Assembly: GCA_045637505.1 (NCBI GenBank)
Contig: JAZTZO010000003.1
Location: 1-64,000, forward strand
Length of the DNA stretch: 64,000 bases
Origin: RGIG4079 sp045637505
Lineage (GTDB): Bacteria > Bacteroidota > Bacteroidia > Bacteroidales > Muribaculaceae
Direction of reading: 5' to 3'
Shown: positions 49,474 through 58,886 of the stretch, piece by piece
How the letters are laid out: the number at the start of each line of letters is the position of its first letter
How positions within the stretch are numbered: position 1 is the first letter of the stretch
The notes under the pieces: generated by a model
The model's database searches: none
What the model was told of the DNA's origin: nothing
Seen by the model: the letters and a program-made list of their open reading frames with translations, nothing else
Program-made: the position numbers and the translations under genes

Positions 49474-50814
49474 TTAAGCGTTTAATAGTTTGTCAAACGC
49501 GTTGTGGTATGTGTCAAAGTCAAATTGAGCAAAGGTGTTGTTGAATAACTTTGTGATTTGATCGTTGCAAAGGTTGCCTATTGAGCCCTCGTGGGTGTGG
49601 TTGATGTCGTAGCGTGGCTCAAAGTTGCCTGCTTCGATTTCAAGCCCCACTTGCTTGTAGGAATCGCGGAATGGAACTCCGTCAAGAACTCGTTGATTAA
49701 CTTCTTCTACCGAATACATTAATTTATAGCGAGGGTCGGTGGCTACTTCGGTGTTGACTTTTACTTGTGAGAGCATTGTGTCAACCATGTTTATAATATC
49801 GATGATTGAATCAAATGCGGGTAAGAAATTCTCTTTTATTAATTGCAAGTCGCGGAAATATCCCGATGGAAGGTTGTTGGTGATCAATGTAATTTCCATT
49901 GGGAGAGCTTGCAATTTGTTGCATTTGGCACGAGTCAACTCAAATACATCGGGGTTTTTCTTGTGAGGCATTATTGATGAGCCTGTTGTGAACTCGTCGG
50001 GGAGTTTTATGAATCCGAAGTTTTGAGAGTTGAACATGCAAGCGTCAAACGCTAATTTTGAGAGCGTAGCAGCTATTCCAGCAATCGCTTGAGCAACGAT
50101 GCGCTCGGTTTTGCCACGTCCCATTTGTGCATATACTACATTGTAGGCCATTGAGTCAAAACCCAATAGGCGAGTTGTCATTTCGCGATTGAGAGGGAAT
50201 GATGAGCCATATCCAGCAGCCGACCCAAGTGGGTTGCGATTGGCTACTTCATAGGCGGCACGAAGCACGGTGAGGTCATCGGCAAGTGACTCGGCATATG
50301 CGCCAAACCATAATCCAAATGACGATGGCATGGCAACTTGAAGGTGTGTATATCCGGGGATTATGACATCTTTGTAGCGGTTGCTTTGACTGATGAGGGT
50401 GTTGAACAATCGTTTCACTGCAATTGCGACATCTTCGATGCGTGAGCGAGTAAACAATTTTAGGTCAACAAGGACTTGGTCGTTGCGTGAGCGACCCGAA
50501 TGGATTTTCTTACCTACATCGCCAAGTTTGCGTGTGAGCATCAATTCTACTTGAGAGTGGACATCTTCAATGCCTTCTTCGATTACAAATTTGCCATCGG
50601 TGATGACATTGTAGATATTGCGAAGCTCGGCTAATAGCACATCAAGTTCATTGGCCTCAAGAAGACCGATAGATTGCAACATGGTGATGTGTGCCATTGA
50701 GCCAAGTACGTCGTAAGGCGCTAAATATAGGTCCATTTCTTGGTCGCGCCCTACGGTGTAGGCTTCTACATCGTGATCGACTTTAACGTTTTTCTCCCAA
50801 AGTTTTGATGCCAT
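49474..50814 (-). CDS. argH: Argininosuccinate lyase
   Basis: A 446-residue cytosolic enzyme of the aspartase/fumarase superfamily, last step of arginine synthesis. The signature GSSIMPHKKNPD is present, together with EDVHSQVE, HSGRSRNDQVLVDLKLF and GYTHLQVAMPSSFG. It lies 11 nt after the SRPBCC gene. Confidence 0.95.
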   Translation of the reverse strand: MASKLWEKNVKVDHDVEAYTVGRDQEMDLYLAPYDVLGSMAHITMLQSIGLLEANELDVLLAELRNIYNVITDGKFVIEEGIEDVHSQVELMLTRKLGDVGKKIHSGRSRNDQVLVDLKLFTRSRIEDVAIAVKRLFNTLISQSNRYKDVIIPGYTHLQVAMPSSFGLWFGAYAESLADDLTVLRAAYEVANRNPLGSAAGYGSSFPLNREMTTRLLGFDSMAYNVVYAQMGRGKTERIVAQAIAGIAATLSKLAFDACMFNSQNFGFIKLPDEFTTGSSIMPHKKNPDVFELTRAKCNKLQALPMEITLITNNLPSGYFRDLQLIKENFLPAFDSIIDIINMVDTMLSQVKVNTEVATDPRYKLMYSVEEVNQRVLDGVPFRDSYKQVGLEIEAGNFEPRYDINHTHEGSIGNLCNDQITKLFNNTFAQFDFDTYHNAFDKLLNA

Positions 50815-50825
50815 AATTTAAGGGT

Positions 50826-51251
50826 TTATTGATTACCGTTGAGTTTTCCTATCATTTCGCCAAAGCGGTCGGCTGCCTCTTGCATTTTGCCGCCAATTAA
50901 GGGGCGCAACATGGCAGGAATTTCAACATCAATAGAGGTAACAACATTTGACGATGTTTCATCGATTGCAGTGATGTCGATAATCATTGACAAGGGAATT
51001 GGCGAGCCAATGGTTGAAAACACGATATGTCCTGGTGCAGTTCGTTCGGTTACTTTAAATTTTAATTGACCTACTTGAGGAGTGTTGAGACATATTGCGT
51101 CGGCTTCAAATGTTACATCGCCAAGTTTTGCGCGTTCTTCGGCAGGAACTTCGTCGATGCGTTGTTGGAATAGTGATATATCACTGAAGCGGTCAAACAA
51201 TGCTTCTACAGGTTGATTGACCGCTACAGGTTTGCTTTCATATTTTGCCAT
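50826..51251 (-). CDS. SRPBCC-fold protein
   Basis: A 141-residue cytosolic protein with a START/SRPBCC-like pattern: an N-terminal strand and helix (VEALFDRFSDISLFQQRI), a central antiparallel sheet (QLKFKVTERTAPGHIVFS) and a long C-terminal helix (GGKMQEAADRFGEMIGKL). Such folds bind hydrophobic ligands. Position between pyrE (21 nt) and argH (11 nt) shows cotranscription but not function. Confidence 0.75.
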   Translation of the reverse strand: MAKYESKPVAVNQPVEALFDRFSDISLFQQRIDEVPAEERAKLGDVTFEADAICLNTPQVGQLKFKVTERTAPGHIVFSTIGSPIPLSMIIDITAIDETSSNVVTSIDVEIPAMLRPLIGGKMQEAADRFGEMIGKLNGNQ

Positions 51252-51272
51252 AAATCAAGTAGCTTCTAAATA

Positions 51273-51923
51273 TTATTCGGCGTTAGGGTTTGCTGGTACC
51301 CAGTTAGCTGGGTCTTTACGCCATTCTTTAAGAGTTTCGATATCTTCGGCTTTGATGTAGTTGGTAGCCAAAGCTGCATCGAGCATTGAGTTGTAGTTGC
51401 TCAATGTGCGGAGTGTTACACCTGCTTTACGGAAGTTTTCTACTGCAACAGGGAATTCATAAGTGAAGATTGCTGCCATACCGATAACTTCGCAACCTGC
51501 AGCGCGAATAGCTTCTACGGCTTTAAGACTGCTACCACCTGTTGAGATGAGGTCTTCAATAACTACTACTTTTTGACCAGGTTTGAGGTTGCCTTCAATG
51601 AGGTTTTCAAGACCATGGTTTTTAGGAGTTGCACGAACATATACATAAGGGAGGCCTAAAGTGTCGGCTACAAGAGCACCTTGTGCGATAGCACCGGTAG
51701 CAACACCTGCGATAGCATCGGCTTCGCCAAATTCTTCCATAATCAAACGACAAAGTTCTACTTTAATAAAGCTACGAATGTCGGGGTATGAAAGTGTTTT
51801 GCGATTGTCGGTGTATATAGGTGAATTCCATCCCGAAGCCCAAGTGAAAGGATTATCGGGTTGTAATTTGATAGCACTAATTTTTAATAGCTTTTCAGCT
51901 AAAAGTTGTTCCATTTTTTCCAT
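51273..51923 (-). CDS. pyrE: Orotate phosphoribosyltransferase
   Basis: PyrE converts orotate and PRPP to OMP in pyrimidine synthesis. The 216-residue product has WASGWNSPIYTDNRKTLSYP, VAGVATGAIAQGALVAD and the PRTase signature VVIEDLISTGGSSLKAV. The ATG at 51923 is preferred over a TTG two codons upstream. First gene of the pyrE-SRPBCC-argH-lipoprotein operon. Confidence 0.94.
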   Translation of the reverse strand: MEKMEQLLAEKLLKISAIKLQPDNPFTWASGWNSPIYTDNRKTLSYPDIRSFIKVELCRLIMEEFGEADAIAGVATGAIAQGALVADTLGLPYVYVRATPKNHGLENLIEGNLKPGQKVVVIEDLISTGGSSLKAVEAIRAAGCEVIGMAAIFTYEFPVAVENFRKAGVTLRTLSNYNSMLDAALATNYIKAEDIETLKEWRKDPANWVPANPNAE

Positions 51924-51954
51924 ATTCAATATAGGTATTAATTGATTTAAAGTA

Positions 51955-51986
51955 CAAAATTAATGTATGCAATGTGTAATTGCAAA
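51955..51986 (-). promoter_or_regulatory. Promoter of the pyrE operon
   Basis: On the minus strand TTTG (plus CAAA 51983-51986) and TAATTTTG (plus CAAAATTA 51955-51962) are 20 nt apart. Confidence 0.8.
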
Positions 51987-52145
51987 TAATGATTGGCGAT
52001 TTTTTAGCAAATACATAAAAAAAGAGCCGATATTTATAAAAAAAAGGCATTTGATTGGTAAAAAAGGGGAATTTTGGAGGTGTAATTAAACCATTTGTAT
52101 TTATTTTGCTCTATGTTAAAAACGAATCATTAAAACTTTACGATC

Positions 52146-53156
52146 ATGAAAAGGATTTGGAGAATAGTATCAATTGCATTAATATGTGGAGCATTAGCTT
52201 CACCACAATTAGATGCTCGTGGAAGAAATAATAATAGTGGCAATCGCAGCGTAAGCAGTTCATCTACTCGTGGAAATGCATCACGCCCAAGTTCAAGCAA
52301 TAGTTCACGACCTAGCAACAATAATTCACGCCCAGGTGGCAACCATAGTAGCAATAGCAGTGCGCCAAAGCCAGGTAATAATAGTTCACGCCCAGGTGGC
52401 AACCATGGTAGCAATAGCAGTGCGCCAAAACCAGGTAACAATAGTTCACGCCCAGGCGGAAATCATGGTAGCAATAGCAGTGCGCCAAAACCAGGTAACA
52501 ACAGCTCACGCCCAGGAGGAAATCATGGCAGTAATAACAATGCCCCAAAACCAGGTAATAATGGGTATCGCCCCGGTGGAAACCATGGAAATAATCACCG
52601 ACCAGCGCCACGCCCCGATTATGGACATGCACATCACAATGCTCCACACCATAATCATGCAGTGCGCCCACATTGCCCACCTCCTCGTCCATACCATCGC
52701 CCAACACCTCCACCATCATTCCGTCCCTATCATGGATGCCCAGTGTTTAGAGGAGTATTTGGTATAACATTTGGCACAACGATAAATCTCTCGCTCGATT
52801 ATCTCTATCGTAACAGTTACACAGTATATGGATATGACAATGATGTAATTTATCTACGCAATGTTAATCAATATGGATATATGTGGCCCGATGCAACACT
52901 TTATTATAGTGTGAGCGGATTGACCGGTTCGCAATTTATGTACTCTACCAACTATAACAATCGCAACCGTTATGACAGTGTTTATAACACATTATATGGC
53001 CAATATGGAGCGCCAATAAGTGTGCAAAACACAGCAAACGGAATAACAGCCACCTGGTGGGGCTATGACGGACAATATATATCACTTGAATATCGTCCTA
53101 TCTACACCAATAACGGACAACTTCGCTACTTCACAACCCTCTCATTTGGGATGTAA
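52146..53156 (+). CDS. Exported repeat protein with Asn/Ser/Gly and His-rich regions
   Basis: 336 residues. A signal peptide (about 1-24, cleavage near LDARG) is followed by a low-complexity region (25-60), four 20-residue repeats (61-140) of the form SRPGGNHGSN then SSAPKPGNNS plus a half copy, a His/Pro-rich segment (150-195; HAHHNAPHHNHAV) that may bind metal, and a folded C-terminal domain (about 195-336) rich in Tyr and strands (TWWGYDGQYISLEYRP). I do not recognise the C-terminal domain. It is likely a surface or envelope protein with a flexible stalk. The promoter is only approximate (TATTTTG near 52106). Confidence 0.72.
   Translation: MKRIWRIVSIALICGALASPQLDARGRNNNSGNRSVSSSSTRGNASRPSSSNSSRPSNNNSRPGGNHSSNSSAPKPGNNSSRPGGNHGSNSSAPKPGNNSSRPGGNHGSNSSAPKPGNNSSRPGGNHGSNNNAPKPGNNGYRPGGNHGNNHRPAPRPDYGHAHHNAPHHNHAVRPHCPPPRPYHRPTPPPSFRPYHGCPVFRGVFGITFGTTINLSLDYLYRNSYTVYGYDNDVIYLRNVNQYGYMWPDATLYYSVSGLTGSQFMYSTNYNNRNRYDSVYNTLYGQYGAPISVQNTANGITATWWGYDGQYISLEYRPIYTNNGQLRYFTTLSFGM
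52326..52595 (+). repeat. 60-bp in-frame tandem repeat, 4.5 copies
   Basis: Four full 60-bp units (52326-52565) and a 30-bp half unit encode the 20-residue repeats of the surrounding gene. The first three are almost identical at DNA level and the last two have diverged (GCAGTAATAACAATGCC). Such arrays change length by slippage or recombination. An overlapping reading frame (52270-52767) stays open only because the unit is divisible by three. Confidence 0.92.
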
Positions 53157-53198
53157 GATATAAAAGCAATAATTGTTTAGACATAGAATATTACTAAA

Positions 53199-53236
53199 AT
53201 AAACCACGGCAACCTGTGAGGGCTGCCGTGGTTTAT
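53199..53236. terminator. Bidirectional terminator-like hairpin between convergent genes
   Basis: A perfect 13-bp stem (ATAAACCACGGCA with TGCCGTGGTTTAT, 12-nt loop) lies between the stops of the repeat-protein gene and the VWA gene. T-runs on either side are weak. Confidence 0.75.
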
Positions 53237-53279
53237 GTAAGCCAATATAGAATGAAACCTGTATTTTTTTATATAATAA

Positions 53280-54785
53280 TTATTTAACCTTAAATAGTTT
53301 TCCGAAATTGTATCCAATGTTGATGGTTGCAGCATTTGAACCTCCTGCTGAAACATCAGTCATTAAATATAGCCCATTTCTAAACATTAATCCAAAACGG
53401 AAGTCAGCACTAAGGCCTCCCCAATAGTTAATGTTGGTTCCTAAACCACACAAGAATTTAATCTTTCTTTCATTGTGGTCTCCAATGGTTGCTAATGCTC
53501 CAGCTGCAAAGTCTGCGTCATATAAGTAGCCGATAGAGCAGTAACCTCCTAATCCAAATTTATTTGTTAGCGGATAAGCGATATCTAATCCAAATGTAAT
53601 TTTAGCATCAGCATCACCATCAGCGACACCATAACCCAATCCAGCATTTAGACCTAATAGCATATGTTTGTTTTTTGTAACTACTGGTTTTGGTGCTTCA
53701 TATCTAGGTGTGCCATATGTCCAACAAACAGGGCCATTATGATTCAACGCTGAAGTACAATACAAGTTAGTCCATTTATTGGTCAGCGTATTTGCTATTT
53801 GAGAGAATATTTGAGTTAATTCGGAAATGTTATTGGCCCATAAAAATTGCGATGGTGTACTCGCTAATGATTGGAGCTTTGTTTTCATCCTGTTCAATTG
53901 CTGTGTAGGGACATCGTTTCCTTGTACTCCGATCATCCAACTGTCAAATAATGTGTTGTTGATTTTTAAATTATGTATTTTATTTTCAACGAAGTTGTGG
54001 ATCTCATTTGCTGTGTATAATTTTTCATCTTCAATTTGTGAAGTATTGTCAAGTCCATCGGTAAACGTAATAATATGAACGCCTTCAAAATCCTTAAAGT
54101 TATTTGTGTTGGTATATTTAACTAATTCATCAAGACCTTTATTTAATGCATAATACATAGATGTAGCTGGTTGTCTATTAGTTCTACCATTTATAAACTT
54201 ATGCATTTCTATTTTATTGGTGGCAGTAAGTGGAGTAATATCAAATACCTTTGTGTTTTCCATAGTTGAGAAACTTATAATCCCAATTCGAATATTTCCT
54301 TGATTTGATGAATTGTACATTTCATCAATAAAACTTTTAGCTGAAATTTTAACTTGTTCAAAGTCTGTACCCAAACTGCCGCTGCAGTCAAGAACTAACA
54401 AAAAACAGGCATCTTTGTCCATTCGTTTGTTTGCTGTAGCATTACCTGATTCACTATCTGGCATCCAAACACCATCTTCATAACGCCAATATAAAAGCAC
54501 TTTATTGTCAAGACTTAGTTTGGGATTTGTTGTAATGTCATTAAAAATATATACGAGTTTTTCGTTTTCATTCCTTCTCCCAGAAGTGATGCCACCTGAA
54601 GAAATATTACTTGAAAATCCTTTATACTGAATATTGCTAAGTGTTGAAGAACTTTTGCCGGTAACTAATTGGTCCCCCATGATGTAATATGGGTAGTTTA
54701 ATGGGTTGTCTTCTTTTTGTGCATGTAAGTTCAAACTACCTGCAAATAGACACATAATAAAGCAAAATAAATAAAAATTTCTCAT
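53280..54785 (-). CDS. VWA-domain protein with a C-terminal outer-membrane beta-barrel-like part
   Basis: 501 residues with a signal peptide (cleavage near LHAQ, about 23). Residues ~125-335 form a von Willebrand A domain with an intact MIDAS: VLDCSGS (DxSxS, 133-137), the Thr loop region near PATSMYYA and FTDGLDN. Residues ~375-501 are a series of amphipathic strands with Gly and aromatic girdles (LLGLNAGLGYGVADG, LGGYCSIGYLYDADF, GLSADFRFGLMFRN) ending GYNFGKLF, as in small outer-membrane barrels. The first ~100 residues are unrecognised. It is probably a surface-anchored metal-dependent adhesion or binding protein. Confidence 0.75.
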   Translation of the reverse strand: MRNFYLFCFIMCLFAGSLNLHAQKEDNPLNYPYYIMGDQLVTGKSSSTLSNIQYKGFSSNISSGGITSGRRNENEKLVYIFNDITTNPKLSLDNKVLLYWRYEDGVWMPDSESGNATANKRMDKDACFLLVLDCSGSLGTDFEQVKISAKSFIDEMYNSSNQGNIRIGIISFSTMENTKVFDITPLTATNKIEMHKFINGRTNRQPATSMYYALNKGLDELVKYTNTNNFKDFEGVHIITFTDGLDNTSQIEDEKLYTANEIHNFVENKIHNLKINNTLFDSWMIGVQGNDVPTQQLNRMKTKLQSLASTPSQFLWANNISELTQIFSQIANTLTNKWTNLYCTSALNHNGPVCWTYGTPRYEAPKPVVTKNKHMLLGLNAGLGYGVADGDADAKITFGLDIAYPLTNKFGLGGYCSIGYLYDADFAAGALATIGDHNERKIKFLCGLGTNINYWGGLSADFRFGLMFRNGLYLMTDVSAGGSNAATINIGYNFGKLFKVK

Positions 54786-54871
54786 AAACGTAAATTTACG
54801 TCTGCTCCTATACAGACAATTTTGAAATATAGTAAATGTTTTGTTGATATGTTAATAATTGAATAGTTTTG

Positions 54872-54901
54872 CAAATATAGGTAATAAACTACCCCCCCCA
54901 A
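54872..54901 (-). promoter_or_regulatory. Promoter of the VWA gene
   Basis: On the minus strand TTG (plus CAA 54899-54901) and a perfect TATATTTG (plus CAAATATA 54872-54879) are 19 nt apart. The -33 side includes a run of eight C (G on the minus strand), a possible slippage site that could vary promoter strength. Confidence 0.6.
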
Positions 54902-55104
54902 TTTTTTAACAATAATTAACTGTTTGAGGGTGAAATAGGTAGATTTTGTGCTAAAATTGAAAAATTTGGCCTAATGGTCAAGATAAACATCGTTCATCAC
55001 AACGAGTCACGTTGTGGTTGCGAGAATTATAATATTGTGTCTCGGTGGTGGAGGTCATAATACTTGAAAAGTTGTTTTATTTTGAGTCAATAAATTTTTT
55101 GCAA
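54902..55104. other. Non-coding stretch with two small hairpins
   Basis: CACAACG pairs with CGTTGTG (54998-55016, 5-nt loop) and CGAGA with TCTCG (55021-55044). On the plus strand TAGATTTTG near 54939 is a -7-like word with one extra base. No coding frame is convincing. The hairpins could be part of a short RNA, but there is no clear terminator on the plus strand. Confidence 0.35.
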
Positions 55105-55153
55105 TCCCAAAAAGAAATAGTCCCCGTTGCTTAAATATGTAACGGGGACTATT
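55105..55153 (-). terminator. Terminator downstream of the GHL10 gene
   Basis: A perfect 13-bp stem (AATAGTCCCCGTT with AACGGGGACTATT, 12-nt loop) followed on the minus strand by TTTCTTTTT. It is 135 nt after the stop, leaving a long 3' UTR. Confidence 0.85.
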
Positions 55154-55287
55154 ATGGATTGAAAATATCCTAATTGGCTTAAATTTTGGTTTTACTGTAG
55201 CTATATTTTATTTTGTTTGAATTGGAGAATAGAATAGTAATTATAATGATTAGAAACTTTTTTATGAGAATTATATATGAGTTATAT

Positions 55288-58200
55288 TTACTTAATCAAA
55301 ACTTTTGAAGTTTTATTGCCTTGACGGGTGATGTAGAGGCCAGGAGTGAGGTTGTTGGCATCGACTTTTACACCGTGGAGGTTATAATATTCGATAGGAG
55401 CCATTGGGGTAGTAATTTCAAGTTGAATATCTACAACACTTGTTACATTTGTGTCGGTAATGTCGTAGGCACACAATCCACAACCAGGAACATATAGGAA
55501 TAGACGAACGCAGTTGTTGTCCATTGTAATATAGTCGGCCGAACAAGCATATGTTTCACTCCACACATTGCCCAAACCATTTTCGGGAAGCACCCATAGT
55601 TGATTCATTCCGCCATAAGTCAAGTTGGAAGTGGTTTTGACAAGGTTGAATTTGTGACTGTCAGAGTAGAAAGCATCATCGTAGGCATATGCAACATATC
55701 CGTTGTCGCCAATGGTAAAGAATGTGCCACCATTTGTCAAGTCGCTGTTAGGTGCTACCGATGGATTGGCAAGGAATGAACCTTCGCGCGATGCTGTTGA
55801 GAATGAGTAACGGGTGAGTGAGGTAGATGCCCCGTCGATAAACATGTCGTCGGCAGTGATAGGCAACACGAAAGGAGCAGTGCTGAAATCGGTTGCCGAT
55901 GTTGGATAGAATGCGTTTACGGTTTTGATTTCTTCGGTGTAAGAACCATTAGTAAATGTCCATCGTACGATGTATTTATTGTTGGCAGGTACACCTAAAA
56001 TAGTGAAGTTGCCTGTCGTTACATCGCCAATAATTGCAACTCGGTCAAAGCGGCCTTTTGATATTTTAGAGTCGGATGATTTAATGCGTGCAATTTCGGT
56101 TACAGCACCAGTTTCAAGGTTAACTTGATGCACGATTAGTGGATATGAACTCATCATTGTGAGGTTTGATACACACACATTGCCGTTAGAGTCTTTCATC
56201 ACATTGTTGCATGGGAAATATCCTACCGATGCTTCGCTTCCGAGGGTGATGCGACCAATGTGTTCACCTGTAGCTGCACTATATTTTTCGAGGAATGCTG
56301 TTGCCGATGAAGAGTTTTCCATACGCCCCGAGATGTAAACATAGTCGCCTACTGCAACCATTGTGCGATTGAGCGAACCGCTACTTGCAAATGACATATT
56401 GTTAAACCCATTTTTAACCGAGCGCATCCACACGCTTTCGATGTTGATGCCACCATTTTCGCTATAAGTTGAGGGGTCAACTTTGATAGAATAACCGTTT
56501 TCGTATTCGCCTACACCGATAGATGTAATGGTGAATGAACGCACATCAGATGGAGAGTCGAGGAATATGCCACCACTACCCACAACTCTCCAATAATATG
56601 TGCCCAATCCTATTGAAGACGCAGGAACTTTTACCCCTCCACCTTTGCCTGCAAATGTTTTTGTTGAAGAAGCAGGGAATGATGCATCAGCCGATACTTC
56701 TACTCGATAGTTGGTCATACCATTATCTGACTCTAACCAGATGAATGTTACTTCAGATTCAAGGCTTGCACCGTCTTCGGGAGCTATGAGAGGAGGTTTT
56801 GGTCCTTGCGTGCGTGCAGGGCTCTTGAAAGATGCTATTTCGCTTGATGCTGCGATTTTACCAGGTTGCAACGATATCACTTTCCAATAATAAGTGGTGT
56901 TGTCTTTGAAATCGGCGATATCACTCAAATCAAATGAATATGAATTGGTTTTGATGTCTGTTTGACTATATTTAACTGATGTGCAAGCTGCGTCGTCGCA
57001 GATGTAAAGGTTGTATGTCCCATTTTCAATTGCACTCCAAGAGAATGTTTGGTCCCATGATGTTGCAGCGCCGTTGATAGGTGATATGAGTGTGACTTTT
57101 TCGGCTTCGCCATCGGGGTAGTTGGCATAAGCAACGGCGTGCTCTTTACCAAATCCGTCATAAACGCACACTGCATACCAATATCCCGATTGTTTATTGG
57201 TGGGAAGTGCAAATGAAGGAGAGTATGTAACATCTAAAAGGTATTGGCCATCAATGCCATCTTCGGTCATAGCCGCTTCGTGGGTTACATTCATAGGTAC
57301 TGCATATACCGAGTAGCGAATAATAGTATTTTTGTGTGGCCCTGTAACGGCAGTCCATGAGAGAGAGCCATTGATGTAGTTGAGGTTGCTGACTGCGTTG
57401 TAGTTAGTGACTTGTTTCCAGTCAATTTCAGGGACAAGGGCTTTTGTGGGGAAACATTCTTTAGCCACAAAGTCGCCATGCTCTTCATATTCACCACAGA
57501 AGTATTGGATGCTATAGAAGTTTGAACCAAATGCTTTTACTCCATTGTCGGCAGCAAATTGGCGTGATTGTTTCACATTATAGACATGTTCTTCCCAGTG
57601 TGCTTGAGTGTTTTTGAGGTCTTCTTGATAACCCATTGCTTGTGCGAGGTCATAGATATTGACGCTGATGCTGCAATGCACATTTTTGAAGTGTTTAGCA
57701 AGACCATACCACCAGTTAGAGATTTTGCCAAACGATGCCATTGAGTGGTCGTTGTGCCAATAGATTTGTGGTGACATATAGTCAACGATGCCTTTACTCA
57801 TCCAAGAAAGAGGGTCGGAATAAAGCGAGGTGTATTGAGTGTCGTAGCCACCGGGCCATATTGACAACCCATATTTGCTTGCTGATGCACCTGCTGTTCC
57901 AGGAGGAGCAAGACCAAAACGCACTTCGGGACGAGTTTCTTGCACCATGTTATATACATCGGTAATCATTTTGTCGACATTCTCACGACGCCAATCACCA
58001 ATAGAGAGTGATGTGCCACTATTTTTCCATAATTGGTAGTCGGGAGCATCAGAGCCTTCAGATGTGCCACCTGTTGGGTAGAAATAGTCGTCGAAAATCA
58101 TACCCTCAACAGGATATTTTTCGATAATCTCTTTACACACTTTCACGATATGTTCGCGAGTGGCATCAAGCCCAGGGTTAAGCACAGTGAAGGTGCCATT

Positions 58201-58683
58201 AGTGATGAGCCAGCCATTATTTTTTACTTGAGTGTCGAAAGTTGTGTTCCAAGTAGAGGTTGTACCTGTGCTTGACCAACGATAGGGGTTTACCCAAGCA
58301 TATACTTCAATACCACGCTTATGGCATTCGTCAACACAAAATTGTAATGGGTCCCAGCCTGGATCTTTGCCACGAGTGCCGGTGAGATAGCTTGACCATG
58401 GTTCATAGCTTGATTGATACATCGCATCACACATACTTCGCACTTGGAAACAGATGGTAGTTAAGTTCATCTCTTGCATGCGTTCGATGTAAGTTACGAG
58501 GTCGGCTTTTTGTTGCGCAATAACGCTTGCCGAATTGCCTTTTTGTTTAGGCCAGTCGATATTTGCAACTGTTGCAATCCACACCGAGCGGAATTCGCGT
58601 TTTGGGGCTGTTTGAGCCCATAGATTGGTTGAGATAAATAAAGAGAGTAAGGCTAAAAGTAGCCACTTTTTAGTTTTTAGCAT
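55288..58683 (-). CDS. GHL10-family glycoside hydrolase-like protein with T9SS signal
   Basis: 1131 residues. A signal peptide (cleavage after LWAQ, about 24) is followed by a GHL10 (DUF187-like) TIM-barrel domain (about 27-400): EFRSVWIATVANIDWP, CFQVRSMCDAMY, GIEVYAWVNPYRW, EGMIFDDYFYP and YMSPQIYWHND hold the likely acidic active-site residues. Two fibronectin III-like modules come next (about 430-720), then a DUF4623-like region (about 735-1045; IESVWMRSVKNGFNN, FLEKYSAATGEHIGRI). The end (VKVDANNLTPGLYITRQGNKTSKVLIK region) is a type A T9SS sorting tail. Probably a surface enzyme acting on a host, dietary or wall glycan. It has a strong promoter of its own. Confidence 0.85.
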   Translation of the reverse strand: MLKTKKWLLLALLSLFISTNLWAQTAPKREFRSVWIATVANIDWPKQKGNSASVIAQQKADLVTYIERMQEMNLTTICFQVRSMCDAMYQSSYEPWSSYLTGTRGKDPGWDPLQFCVDECHKRGIEVYAWVNPYRWSSTGTTSTWNTTFDTQVKNNGWLITNGTFTVLNPGLDATREHIVKVCKEIIEKYPVEGMIFDDYFYPTGGTSEGSDAPDYQLWKNSGTSLSIGDWRRENVDKMITDVYNMVQETRPEVRFGLAPPGTAGASASKYGLSIWPGGYDTQYTSLYSDPLSWMSKGIVDYMSPQIYWHNDHSMASFGKISNWWYGLAKHFKNVHCSISVNIYDLAQAMGYQEDLKNTQAHWEEHVYNVKQSRQFAADNGVKAFGSNFYSIQYFCGEYEEHGDFVAKECFPTKALVPEIDWKQVTNYNAVSNLNYINGSLSWTAVTGPHKNTIIRYSVYAVPMNVTHEAAMTEDGIDGQYLLDVTYSPSFALPTNKQSGYWYAVCVYDGFGKEHAVAYANYPDGEAEKVTLISPINGAATSWDQTFSWSAIENGTYNLYICDDAACTSVKYSQTDIKTNSYSFDLSDIADFKDNTTYYWKVISLQPGKIAASSEIASFKSPARTQGPKPPLIAPEDGASLESEVTFIWLESDNGMTNYRVEVSADASFPASSTKTFAGKGGGVKVPASSIGLGTYYWRVVGSGGIFLDSPSDVRSFTITSIGVGEYENGYSIKVDPSTYSENGGINIESVWMRSVKNGFNNMSFASSGSLNRTMVAVGDYVYISGRMENSSSATAFLEKYSAATGEHIGRITLGSEASVGYFPCNNVMKDSNGNVCVSNLTMMSSYPLIVHQVNLETGAVTEIARIKSSDSKISKGRFDRVAIIGDVTTGNFTILGVPANNKYIVRWTFTNGSYTEEIKTVNAFYPTSATDFSTAPFVLPITADDMFIDGASTSLTRYSFSTASREGSFLANPSVAPNSDLTNGGTFFTIGDNGYVAYAYDDAFYSDSHKFNLVKTTSNLTYGGMNQLWVLPENGLGNVWSETYACSADYITMDNNCVRLFLYVPGCGLCAYDITDTNVTSVVDIQLEITTPMAPIEYYNLHGVKVDANNLTPGLYITRQGNKTSKVLIK

Positions 58684-58749
58684 GGTTTATTTGTTTGTTA
58701 GTTTTTATTTCGTCTCAAAGTGTTTTGGCTAAAATTACACAAAACTCTG

Positions 58750-58780
58750 CAAAAGTAGTTATTATTTGCTTAAAATCAAA
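58750..58780 (-). promoter_or_regulatory. Promoter of the GHL10 gene
   Basis: On the minus strand TTTG (plus CAAA 58777-58780) and TACTTTTG (plus CAAAAGTA 58750-58757) are 19 nt apart, about 67 nt before the ATG. Confidence 0.78.
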
Positions 58781-58825
58781 GATTAGAGTCCTTCTGAATT
58801 TACGATATTGCGACGATATAGGCAT

Positions 58826-58862
58826 AAAAAACGATGACAACCATAAAAGGTTGCCATCGTTT
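58826..58862 (-). terminator. Terminator after the giant T9SS protein gene
   Basis: ACGATGGCAACC pairs with GGTTGTCATCGT (one G-U, 6-nt loop) and is followed by T residues on the minus strand, 25 nt after the stop. Confidence 0.88.
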
Positions 58863-58886
58863 GCTATTAGAGATAATCTATAATGA

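Noticed and set aside
52326..52595. Regular repeats that might suggest a CRISPR array
   Set aside because: The units are contiguous 60-bp coding repeats with no spacers and no cas genes nearby.
52270..52767. A 165-codon open frame overlapping the repeat protein gene
   Set aside because: It stays open only because the 60-bp repeat lacks stops in that frame; the frame with the signal peptide and structured C-terminus is the real one.
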